From: Adiantum capillus-veneris
Taxonomy: Eukaryota > Streptophyta > Polypodiopsida > Polypodiales > Pteridaceae
Reading direction: 5' to 3'
Assembly: GCA_014529385.2 (NCBI GenBank)
Contig: CM043971.1
Span: forward strand, 32,319,209 to 32,383,208
DNA length: 64,000 bases
Below the pieces are notes generated by a model, which was not told the DNA's origin, did no database searches, and saw only the letters and a list, made by a program, of their open reading frames with translations. Numbering within the stretch: position 1 is the first letter of the stretch; each line of letters starts with the position of its first letter. Of this stretch, positions 21,260-30,989 are shown in pieces. The position numbers and the translations under genes are program-made.

Positions 21260-21886
21260 AGACTCGATGGGGTCCCAACCAACCCTCTCAAGGGCCCCCA
21301 CACCGTTGCCGATGTGGTATTTGCCTTTGATTGCGTAAATGGAATTACACACATGCAATATCTCAATACAGACTCTACTGACTTGAATGGAGAATATTGC
21401 CGTGGTAACACTTCAAAATGAAGCACCTCCAAGGCTGATCTGATGCACCTTTGGATCCGTCTCGATGAGGGGTCACGGATGGCCCCCAAGTGGTAGATTT
21501 GGGGCTGATTTATGCTCCTGATGTGAGGAATCAAGGGCTGAAAGCTGGCTGCCAAGACGCAGAGAACAGGACTGGGAGGGGCCGTGGTACAGGCCTTAGA
21601 GACCTTGAGTTGGCTTTTGAAGATTCTTTGGTGGAGTTTTCGAGCTCCTCGTCGAGTTTTGGGTGGCGTCTTCCTACTTTAGATCTTTGCTACCTTCTGC
21701 CCTTCCCTCTTCCTAGTTTTTGTAGTGTCATCCATCTTTTGTAACTATATCATTGGTAGTTTTCCCCAATGGTTTGTGGTGGTTGAATATCTCAGGGTTT
21801 TTTTCAATATTAGATCCGCTATATTGTTATGATTGAAATGGTGATTTTCTTGAATGTGTGCTACATAGCACGAATGATGGTTCCAC

Positions 21887-21950
<64 letters not shown>

Positions 21951-22252
21951 GGTCCCAACCAACCCTCTCAAGGGCCCCCACACCATTGCCCATGTGGTAT
22001 TTGCCTTTGATTGTGTAAATGGAACGTATAGCAATATCTTAATACAGACTCTACTGACTCGAATGGAGATTGTTGCCGTGGTAACACTTCAAAATGAAGC
22101 ACCTCCAAGGCTGATCTGATGCACCTTTGGATCCGTCTCGATGAGGGGTCACGGATGGCCACCAAGTGGTAGATTTGGGGCTGATTTACGCTCTTGATGT
22201 GAGAGGAATCAAGGGCTGAAAGCTGGCTGCCAAGATGTAGAAAGTAGGGCTA
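20893..22252. repeat. Tandem duplication, unit about 681 bp, each with a GA tract
   Basis: 20893-21573 and 21574-22252 are near-identical direct copies. Each contains a GGCCTTAGAGACC start, a T-rich middle, a (GA)n tract (about 21193-21256 and 21892-21947) and a GGGGTCCCAACCAACCCTC segment after it. The GA tracts differ in length. The unit resembles an LTR of the T1/T2 kind (GGGCTGAAAGCTGG words), so this may be two LTRs side by side or a local duplication. No gene is present. Confidence 0.75.
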
Positions 22253-23177
22253 AAAATGCAGATGATGATGATGCGGATGTTGGACAGCAATGGGAGCACT
22301 CAATGCAGCAAGGGAATAGCTGAGAAGAGGCTCAGTGGGTTGCCGAAGTACCGGGCTGCAATGGAGAGGCTAGCAATGACGAATTCGGGCCGGTTCCGGC
22401 GAGGGAAAGTGCTGAAAACTGAAAATGCTAGGTTGATTTGCTGGAAACTAAAAACATAGGACTGATCTGTAGGATGGGAGCAAAATGCCAGGTTCTATTG
22501 CTTGCCAAAAACACAAGGTTGAGGTCTAGCGCTCCCAACACTGATACCAAAACGGCAGCCAATGTGCTCCTTATATACTGACTTTTGAGGTGCGAGGTGG
22601 GGAAAATGTGCAAATGTGTGCACATGTGAGTTTTGACGATAACTCACTATTTGTGACCATTTGATGAACAAATTGGACGGACACGTTCCTCTGACCTAGA
22701 CCTACATGCTTGTCATGCCAGATGCCGATCGAGGTGTAATAACACTTGTCAAAACACTTGTACAATCCGTTTATGCAAGAGGGTCCTAAACTGAAAAACC
22801 TAACCTAATGGACTCGGCCGGACATATAGGTCTTGTGAATAGGCTCACAAAATTGCGGTACTAATCCTCCTGGATTCTAGACACTCATATCTAGGGATAT
22901 GTATATAATTGGCTCTGGAGGTCGATGAAGCATGTCCACACAGCCATGCGCACGTGACTTGTATTTGTGTGCCTATGTGTAGCCCACAGGCCTGTAATTT
23001 AATTACGTAATGCAAAAGGGCACCAAGCCCCTCTTCTTTTTTAGAGAGAGGAGAAGAAGAAGAAGAGATTTTTTAATGTCATGGAAAACTATCCCAAGGG
23101 ACCTCAAAGATCTATCCGATGAGAGTTGAACTCAAGACTTGTTTTTCAAGAGGAAAATGACATAAATAATCTACCAC

Positions 23178-23181
<4 letters not shown>
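22253..23181. other. LTR-like remnant, no gene; primer-site-like word at about 22538
   Basis: Words such as CTGAAAACTGAAAATGC are shared with T1/T2 LTRs. On the minus strand TGGTATCAG lies at about 22541-22549, followed 20 bp away by a TATATAAGG-type site (about 22572), as at the 5' LTR of T1. Probably a decayed minus-strand element. 22900-23180 shows nothing recognisable. Confidence 0.4.

Positions 23182-23250
<69 letters not shown>
23182..23250. repeat. (GA)n microsatellite, about 69 bp
   Basis: Uninterrupted GA dinucleotides directly upstream of the first Penelope-related repeat. Confidence 0.95.
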
Positions 23251-23253
<3 letters not shown>

Positions 23254-23261
23254 CTTTTGGA

Positions 23262-23460
23262 CCTTGGTACCTAGACCTACATCCCCTATGGGGTGTTGGG
23301 AATGATAGTGGGGGTACTAGTATAATGTCTTTGATGTGGTTGATGGATATATTCTCTTGTGGATGCATTCATGAGTCTATACATTGCTCTTTCCTTTAAA
23401 TGCGAATCTGAGATCATTTTGGGTGTTTATAGGTCTCCTTGCCCTAGATGTATGCTCAAT
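23262..23460 (+). repeat. Penelope-associated repeat, copy A (possible pLTR)
   Basis: Matches copy D (28139-28410) from GGTACCTAG through GATAGTGGGGG, ATATTCTCTTGTGG and GAGTCTATACATTGC..CTTT..GCGAATC. It is diverged, cut at 23462 by a LTR-A fragment, and lies upstream of the Penelope coding region in the same direction. Confidence 0.6.
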
Positions 23461-23462
23461 GC

Positions 23463-23998
23463 TGTCACAAACTGCTGACGTGCCAAGCCACTGAAGAATG
23501 GAACCAACTTGCAGATCTCGGCCGAGGGGCCTAAACCCTAAGAAGAACAAGCAATAGAAGAAGAAGTCCTACCAACTTATGGGACCCCGTCCGATGGGGC
23601 CTAAGTGACAAAGGATTAAAATAAAGCAGGACCCACACACAGCTCACTTGCAAGAGAAGGATCCAAGATTTGTTTCGACTCTCGAGTCACTATTTTCCTC
23701 AAAAGCAATGTCATGCAGATGTTGATGTCTATAGCTACCAAGCCGCACACTCCAAGGACTTGGCAAGCTTTCAAGAAAATTTTTGTCCGAAGTTATACGG
23801 TTTCTGACTTCTTCCTTCGGAGTTTTACGAATTTTTGTGATTTATGTTGGCAGCTTATTGGCATTGCTTTTGGACTGGAAGCTTTTAGTTTGAAATGTAA
23901 ATTGCTTTTTGGGCCTAGAGCCTTTAAATATGAGGCCATGGGCTCATTCTTTGGCATGCTTCTTGGAGAAGGTGCAGAGTTTGGAGTACCGGCTTGTT
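23463..23998 (+). mobile_element. LTR-A family fragment, rearranged
   Basis: Starts TGTCACAAACTGCTGACGTG like the LTR at 51550 and follows it for about 170 bp. It then matches the internal region of the 49458-52198 element (about 50310-50490), then an LTR tail-like segment (GGGCCT..TTTAAATATGAG). This LTR-head, internal, LTR-tail order implies internal deletions. It separates repeat copies A and B. Confidence 0.65.
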
Positions 23999-24009
23999 AT
24001 TATGCATAA

Positions 24010-24122
24010 TTCAGTCCGCACTATGCAGAATGGAGCTGATGGTTTTATTGTCTTGTGCGTGACTACCATGAGTCTAAGGGTGAATTTGGGCTTATCCAAG
24101 ATCATTTAGGTATAATTTTTAG
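24010..24122 (+). repeat. Penelope-associated repeat, copy B, abutting the coding frame
   Basis: CACTATGCAGAATGGAGCTGATGG, TATTGTCTTGTGCGTGACTACCATGAGTCT and AAGGGTGAAT.. GGCTTATCC match copies D and E. Its end coincides with the in-frame TAG (24120-24122) where the endonuclease frame opens, which fits a Penelope pseudo-LTR running into the coding region. Confidence 0.65.
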
Positions 24123-25082
24123 TTGTATAGGAGACACGTAGACTTCACATTGTCACTTTTTCGTCCAAGTTACAACCAATTGATAGAAGTAGCTAGAAGT
24201 AGTCATAGTCTGTATCAAGAAAGATTTAAGTTTTTAGCTAAGTCTAATTTGAAGAATTTGCATGTTTTTGGTGATGGTCCTATTCGTTGGGCTTCTTTTA
24301 AGAATGTCTTAGTTAGTACTCATTACACAAGTTTTTCCATAAAAGCCCTCAATCGTTTGAGGCGTTTAAGGAAAAAACATCTTGCGGTAGATCGTCCTCT
24401 AAGTCCGGTTCATACCTCTCAAGTTATTTATGTTATTTATAATATTCACGATAGTTCAGTGATGTATGTTGGCCAAACCTTTCGAACAGCTTTTGTTCGT
24501 TTTCAGGAACATGTAAGAGAAGCGAGAAAAGTTCAAAGTAAGAGCACCGTACGTGAAAGTGTGAAACCCTTGTATGCGGCAATAGCAAAACATGGGTTTG
24601 AGTCTTTCCGTTGTTTTCCCATTGAGCACATAGAAGGTAATTTTAGAAACTCTAAAGAGTTCTATAAATCAGCGTGGCCTCGAGAGTTGTTTTGGATGAG
24701 AACTTTGCATACTTTTTTCCCTAAAGGTTTCAACTTGGAAGGAAAGTCTTCTTTACGTAAAAATAAGACAATTTACCATAAGAAACCTATGCTTTGGCGA
24801 AGGCATCCCAAACCCGAGTTAGTTCTCCCTTCAAGTCAGTTTAAAAGAATTTGGATTCCTAAAGATTCTCGTTCAGATCCGCCTTCTATCCCTGAAATCA
24901 ATCCAGTTGTTTTGCACAACACTATTTCTAGTAGAGTACAAGGTGCTTCAATCTCTAGAATTGAGAGTGATGACCCTTCTAACCATAGAATTTTTGCTTA
25001 TAGAGATTTCAAACGGAGATTGATTTACTTATCTAGTGCCATGGAATTGGGTTCTTTTTCTTATAAAATATTTGAAAGGTAA
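24123..25082 (+). pseudogene. Penelope-like element, GIY-YIG endonuclease part
   Basis: 319 codons, open from just after a TAG at 24120. There is no ATG before residue 114, so start or splicing is unresolved. The GIY-YIG fold signature is present: VIY (101-103), YVG in MYVGQTF (115-117), Arg126 and His130 in the following helix, Glu188 (PRELFWMRTLHTFFP) and Asn204 (KGFNLEG), spaced as in active GIY-YIG nucleases. Upstream is a basic region (RLRRLRKKH, about 80-86). It ends in TAA (25080-25082), after which the same frame continues into the RT part. By family knowledge the nuclease nicks target DNA to prime reverse transcription. In classical Penelope and Dryad elements it follows the RT; here it precedes it, as in the permuted Chlamys/Naiad group. 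Confidence 0.8.
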
Positions 25083-27194
25083 AGGATCCTATTTAAGCTC
25101 TTGTATACCCTTGAGAACTACTCTTATGAAGATTTGGAGCTAAGAGAGTCTCACAGTACTCAACTTCGAGTACTGTTAGGCAAATTTCTGAAGTCCAAAT
25201 GTCCTAGTCTGAAAAATCCCTTGGTTGGAAAGAAAGATTTGTTGATAACTATCTTTACCTCCCCTGACTTAGACAAGATTGGATTAAGCTCTATTTTGAG
25301 ATCTCAAGAAGCTTTGGATGCTCTCCCTCCTTGTGTGAGAAAGGTATGGAACCATCCTGTCGTAGCTTTCAAATATGTGAAAACTTTAGGACAAAAAGCT
25401 TTCAACTATAGTGACATAGGACGTAATCTTAAAAAGCAAGAGAGGCTTGCAATCTCAAGTATTGATTGCTCTTGTAGTAAAACTGCCTTTTCTTCTTACG
25501 TAAATGGAGCTTTGGGTCATTTAGTTACTGCCGATTGTTCTATCCTTCCTTCGGATTCTTTGAAAGACCTTTTCTCAAGAGGTACTAAATATAGGCTCCC
25601 TTCCTCAAACGACTCTTGCCTTCTCATAGCCATAGAAAAAGGAATTTTTAGTTTCGTAGTAAAGTTTGAGGAGTCTTTAGGAGTTCAAGGTATTTTTACC
25701 CATTGGAAGTCTGTAATCCTCAAGAAAGCTTCTTTGAAATTAGCATCTTGCTCTCGGAACGTTTCTTCAGGAAGGAATAGCTTATCTTCTTCTGATCGTG
25801 ATGCTCTTAGGAAGTTTCATCGTGATTTTGTAATCTCTTATGTAGATAAGTGCTCTAATAACTTTGTTGTTACGTGCAAAAAGTTCTATTTAGAATGCTT
25901 GTTAGGTGAAGTAAATTCTCAGACTTACAGTGATTGTGATCTTTCAATGCAAGAGGTTATCTTGAAACATGAAGACTTTTGTAAGTCTTTTGGTTTTAAG
26001 TGCCAGCCTAAATTACCTTTTTTATATACCGTTTGGAAGTTCCACAAGAACCCTATAAAGCCTAGATTTATAGCTGCTTCTTGTAACACCTCTTTGACCG
26101 AGGTTTCCAAATGGCTTAGTTATTGTTTCAAAGCCATTTTACCTAGCGTAAATGAATTGTGGAATAATATGCTAAAGGAAGCAGACGTACCTACCGATTC
26201 AAGTTGGATTTTAAATGATTCAGTAGGTGTGATTCCTGTTTTAAAGTTTTTGAACTCTTCAAGAAGCCTTAAGGAGAAATCTTCTCCTTTATGTCTCCAA
26301 ACTTTTGACTTTACAACGCTATACACGAAGCTAAATTTGGAGGACCTTAAATTTAGAGTCAAGTCTCTTATTTCAAAAGTTTTTGCGTTCAAGCTTGAGA
26401 AGGATAGGTACAAGGCATTGCTAGTAGAAAAGTCAGCCTTGAACTTTGACTTCTTATGGCTGAAAAATAAGAATGTAGATGTAGACAAAGGAAGAAAGAG
26501 ATTCACCAGGATTGTAGATGACATTGACATCATATCTTGGTTAGATTTTCTTTTTTTTCTTGCTAATTTCTATCTTTTTACTTATGAGTTTAATTTTATG
26601 GAGCGTCTTGTCCTTGCTAACACTTGCCCAATATTTTTGCACAAGTTATGCAATGTAAGACGCTTTGTAGATGATCTTTTTGTCGCTGACGTTCCTTCTT
26701 TTCAAGATTTTATGTACTTGAATTCGAGTTCTGTAGGCGGAGGGATTTATCCCAAGGAGTTTTGTGAACTTAACTGTACCACAAATAGTGATTGTTGTGT
26801 CTTTTTAGACCTTAAGATTTTTCAGACTCCCTTGGGATTAGAAGTAGATATCTATGATAAGCGCCTTGAACCAGAATATGCCAATCTAAAAATCATCCGC
26901 ATGCCTCACATTTCTTCGAACATTTCTCTTTTAGCTAAGTACGGTGTCATTTGCTCTCAACTATTTAGATTTTCTCGTCTTTGTTCTAGTAAATCTACTT
27001 TTGTTGTTCAATCTTGCCATCTTATTTCTTTACTAGTTGAAAAAGGATACTCATTCAAAAGAATCATGAAAAAAGTTCGTTCATTTTTGCATCGTAGTAA
27101 GTTTATTTTTAGTGTTTCTTCCTTTGGAATATTCAAGATAATCAGTAGTAAATTCAATAGAAGTGGAGAGCTAAAAAGCCGACTTATTGTTTGA
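25083..27194 (+). pseudogene. Penelope-like element, reverse transcriptase part
   Basis: About 700 codons in the same frame as the endonuclease, beginning after its TAA. No ATG occurs near the start. Counting from 25101: FVVTCKKFYLECLL (255-268); KFHKNPIKPRFIAASCNT (313-330); motif A TFDFTTLYTKL with catalytic Asp403; motif C RRFVDDLF with Asp524/Asp525; FLDLKI (568-573); VDIYDKR (582-588); and MPHISSNI..YGVICSQLFRFSR (601-626). These identify the Penelope RT group with N-terminal nuclease. Motif B, expected as GIPMG before FLANFYLF, is not recognisable (about 471-484). A frame this long with one stop argues for recent activity or selection, but motif B makes this copy doubtful as an enzyme. 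Confidence 0.8.
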
Positions 27195-27254
27195 CTTAAT
27201 AACACCTTATGTTGTTGTTTTGATCTTTAGCGTTTCTAGTATTTTCACTATAGC

Positions 27255-27450
27255 TTGACAATTGCTAGCCTTTATCATGGCTGAGTATGCCCATCACCTC
27301 CGGAGGGTGATAGAAACTCAGCTCGTTGGTTTTGTAGAGTACGTTCAAAGCATGAATGACCTCTATATAAACCTGCACCTACTCTTGGGCACTGACGACG
27401 TGAGTAGGGATGTCATAGCTGTTGTCCAAGCTATGCATGATAAAGGTGAT
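27255..27450 (+). repeat. Penelope-associated repeat, copy C
   Basis: Shares GGCTGAGTATGCC, GATAGAAACTCAG, TGGGCACTGACGACGTGAGTAGGG and GCTATGCATGATAAAGG with copy D 770 bp downstream. It contains an inner hairpin ATCACC/GGTGAT (about 27293-27311) and a 7-bp stem CATAGCT/AGCTATG (27414-27420 with 27429-27435). Confidence 0.65.
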
Positions 27451-28029
27451 AATCTTATTCTTCCTGTTTGGACAAGCAGTGAAGTTGAGATCACATATTG
27501 TCAAGTTTGGTTCTTTGCTCTTCGTAGGTTTGTAGTAGTATTCATTTTTCGATTTCATATTTAGCTTACCTGAGGACTTAAGAATGTGTTCCGTTATAGG
27601 TTGTTGTGTGAAGTTTGATTTCGAGGATTAAGTTTTTAAGATGTCTTATCCTTTTTTTTTTTGGCTTAAAGTTGAGTACTTGTTTTAAGCCAAGTAAGTT
27701 GCGTCAACTTATTTTACACATACCTTTTTTGAAAACATTTTTAAGTTAATAATGTTTTGTTTTATCTAGTTTTGTTTCGAAGCAATCAAAGTGATTTAGT
27801 TAGTTAGTTTGTTTGTTTTTGTTTTTCTTTTCTTTTCGTGTGTCCCTTGCTTTTATAGTTTTATGAGTGCTTTATTCCCTCTTATAATTCGTGAGTTCAG
27901 ACTATTCTGAACTTATGAAGGTATATATATAGATATTGTGCTACTTCTTTCTATCTTTTGTGGTGCGTAAGCCCTGTCAACTAACTCAATTTTGCACTAA
28001 TTTCTCCTATTTAATACTTCTTTTAGTGC
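27451..28029 (+). other. AT-rich Penelope 3' region between repeat copies, no gene
   Basis: T-rich sequence with a T-run near 27652-27662. No reading frame is worth calling. Confidence 0.5.
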
Positions 28030-28410
28030 TAGGCTTCATTATGGCTGAGTATGCCTTGCATCTCTAGAGCTATGATAGAAACTCAGTACGCAAATCTTTG
28101 TATTGATGTATGCTCATGTGTGGGTGTGTGGGAGTATATATTGGTACCTAGCTCTACACCCACTACCCATTATTGGGCATTGATGACATTAGTGGGGATG
28201 TCGTAGTATTTAGTCAATACTACGCATGATGGACTTGGTGGTTATATGCACATCATAATGCATCTATGTTCATATCTTTGGGTTGCTTTCTAATGAATTG
28301 GTTGATAATTTTGTTTAGATGGATAAGGCTTCTATTGTGAGCAATGCAATTAGTCTTGTGGGTCAGTACCATGAGTCTATACCTTGCACTTTTAAAGGTG
28401 AATCATAGTT
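28030..28410 (+). repeat. Penelope-associated repeat, copy D
   Basis: The longest copy. It carries GGCTGAGTATGCC..GATAGAAACTCAG at its start, CACCCACTACCC..TTGGGCATTGATGAC in the middle, an 8-bp perfect stem GTAGTATT/AATACTAC around loop TAGTC (28203-28223), and CTTGCACTTTTAAAGGTGAATC at its end. It is cut at about 28412 by a minus-strand LTR-A copy. Two downstream and two upstream copies around one coding frame resemble the tandem pseudo-LTR arrangement of Penelope elements. Confidence 0.65.
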
Positions 28411-28412
28411 TA

Positions 28413-28925
28413 TGTCACAAGACGGACACCACGTGCCAATAGAAAAGAACATATTGAACAACTTGAAGCACTTCAAATAACAATTGAACTTAAAATCATG
28501 TACGAGACGAGACGGGGAGTGACAGAGTTCCACCTCAAGAGAGCACAGACCCTAAACGTTGGTACCTCTTTCGGTATTTCTTTATTATTACTGATTCGCA
28601 AAGTACAATAGCCGAGGAGCACCTCCTCTGCAATCTGCGCGCTGAAGAGTGCTAGAGAGGGCTCCCAAGGCCCATATTTAAAGGCCCAAAGCCTAAAAGC
28701 ATCAAATATGAAAAGCTGACCCCAAAAAAACACTTTCCTAAAATTTCGGGAATCACCTAAAAATCCGCCGCGAATTGCGGAATGTCCGTACAAGTGCCAT
28801 GTTATCATAATTTGCTGTGCAAAGTCTTTTGAGTATGTTCTGCTTTATTTTTAATGCCTTTATGTCACTTAGGGCCCATCGGACAGGGTCTCGTAAGTTG
28901 GTGGAAACTCTTCTTTAAAAGTAGG
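28413..28925 (-). mobile_element. LTR-A family LTR, truncated
   Basis: The minus strand ends GTGTCCGTCTTGTGACA, as in the LTR at 49458-50102. Reading backwards, the match continues through the CTTTGCGAATCAGTAATAA and GGCCTTTAAATATGGGCC words. It breaks near 28925, so the first about 120 bp of the LTR are missing. No internal region or partner LTR adjoins it. Confidence 0.7.
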
Positions 28926-28938
28926 CAACAATGTTGGA

Positions 28939-30415
28939 TGAAACCGGCCTGTTCAATCCAAAAAGGGCGGTAGACTTTACTCTAAACCTTGATTTAGCTT
29001 TCACCCATTATTAGTCGTCTATTATACCTGTACTTTCAAGACACAACAAAGGAGAGAGGGATACAAGCTGCTAGATTGCACCTGTATGAGTAGACAGACA
29101 CCAGATTGGCCCCTAACTTAGGCGCCCCTTTCGGTATTTCTTTATTGTTCAAAAGAGGGAATAAACGCTGTGGTTCCCTACAAGCTGCCCCGCACAAACT
29201 CGGCTGAATTTCCACTGTTCCAGCCCGATTTCGGCAGCATAACTGTACTAGAACCCTTCACAGTGAGTATTCCCACGCATTGGCCGACTTTCCCGACGCA
29301 TACGGGCACTTTGCAAAACCTGGCGACAATCTGCAGCACGCTGAATTCTCTGTTTTCAGCCCTGAAAATGCGCCAGATCACCTGTACAGCGGTCCCCTTG
29401 CGTCCCCGAACCTCTTGGGGGTATTAGGGTCCGTTTAGGGCCAAAACCCTAAACCTGCAAAAATACACAGCAGGTTGTAATTTACTGTTTCGGGCTCCGT
29501 TTTGCGTGCCGGTCGCATCCGTAGCAAGTCCTCGAGCTCCCGCACCTGTAGGGCTGCTTGCCCTTTGAATCGGACGAGATTTTTGTCGTGAAACCTCTCC
29601 GAATTCACCTGTACCTACGGGGGGATTAGCCGCTAGCTAATCCAGTACCTGTGCAAGAGGCTCTTGCCTCGGCAATCGCGCATGAACCCACACAACTGTA
29701 CATTGGTCAAATGAAAAGCCCACTAGAGGGGCATAACATACTGCCAAAGGGGAGAGACAGGGCAGTGCGTAGCGTGCAGGGCATCACTCCTGGCACCGCA
29801 CTGTGCATAAGAGGGAAAGCAAGCACTCCATAGCTCTTAACCTGTGTCAAAAACTGAGAATGAGGCTCTCCCCTCTTCAAATTCAGCGCCACTTCTTGTT
29901 GCATGAGGCAAGTGCACCAGAATGTGCCACTTGGCACATTTACAAGCATTTTCCCGTTTCGGGGTTGCCGCCTAAAAATATCCCAACCGGTTGCCCAGTT
30001 GACTTCACGGCAGAGTAAGAAAATGTTCCCTTTGTCATTCAGGAGGTAATGACGCCAACACATTTTCAGGTCCCAAAATAGCAGTTCCCTAAATTTACGG
30101 AGATGCTGCCATTGTATCTTTCTAGGTCATCCGACCCTCTTTGTACCTTGTGGCCACATCCAGAACTGAAATGTAGCCTCTGTAGCAAAGGATTCCACTT
30201 TGGCTAGTCAATGACCCCACTTGGCTAACCATAGTCCTTGTCCAACCTTAGTGCTCTCTTGCTCTCAGGCCTGGACTCCCTTTGGACAGTTCCACACTAG
30301 CTATGCAATGCAGGGCAGTTAGATTTCCCGAGGGGTGTTTCCAAAAAGTGAAAGTAAATAGATAATAAGAAAGAAATCAACAAAAAGGATAGATAGTAGT
30401 CACACGCTGGTGACA
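28939..30415 (-). repeat. G1 3' LTR
   Basis: 1477 bp. On the minus strand it starts TGTCACCAGCGTGTGAC and ends GGCCGGTTTCA. Frames seen within it recur in the other LTR and are not genes. Confidence 0.9.
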
Positions 30416-30989
30416 TACCCCCCTCTTGAAATCTGAAACGTCCTCGTTTGCATCTATGTTGTACATGCTTACTGTCAACACTGATGTATTCAACACCTCG
30501 TCGACACATATACGACACATACATGCTCATTGTCAACCCTGGTGTATTCAACACCTCGTCGACTCATGTATTGCCTACGTGTGAACCCTGTCCCAATGAC
30601 ATAGTGGTAGCTTCGCACTCTGCCATTGCTTTGAGTCACTAACTTTCCAATGACAAAATGGTAGCTGCACATTTTGCCACTGTCTTATAGTACACGTTGG
30701 ATCCCGTAACACTCTCGAGCATACCCAAACCGACAGTTTAAGAATGCAGTTACACATGTACTCTTCAATGGAAGCAATCACTGTATCCTTGACAAACTGA
30801 CAAGAAATACTCACTTCTATAGCACTAACCAAACTTTTGGACATTCCATAAGAGCAATTGCCAAACTGACAATTTGTACAGCTCTAACATTCATGTAACA
30901 GGTATTTGAGTTGAGCTCACATTAAATACCATGTACATCATTTGTTTCAGAAGCCATTGTCACAGTGACAATCCATTTAGCTTTGAAAC
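30416..30989 (-). other. G1 3' untranslated segment with polypurine tract
   Basis: Lies between the pol stop and the 3' LTR. The minus strand reads AAGAGGGGGGTA against the LTR. A tandem stretch of GTGTATTCAACACCTCGTCGAC units (about 30475-30570) is visible. No gene. Confidence 0.65.

Noticed and set aside
24010-28410. Hammerhead ribozyme in the Penelope-associated repeats
   Set aside because: These ribozymes are known in Penelope elements, and CTGACGA occurs in copy C (27393), but no GAAA follows the adjoining stem, and copies D and E read TTGATGA and CTGCCGA. The core is incomplete, so it is not called.
29170-30063. Apparent genes in the G1 LTRs (also 36916-37712)
   Set aside because: Repeated identically in both LTRs as expected for LTR sequence; no domain.
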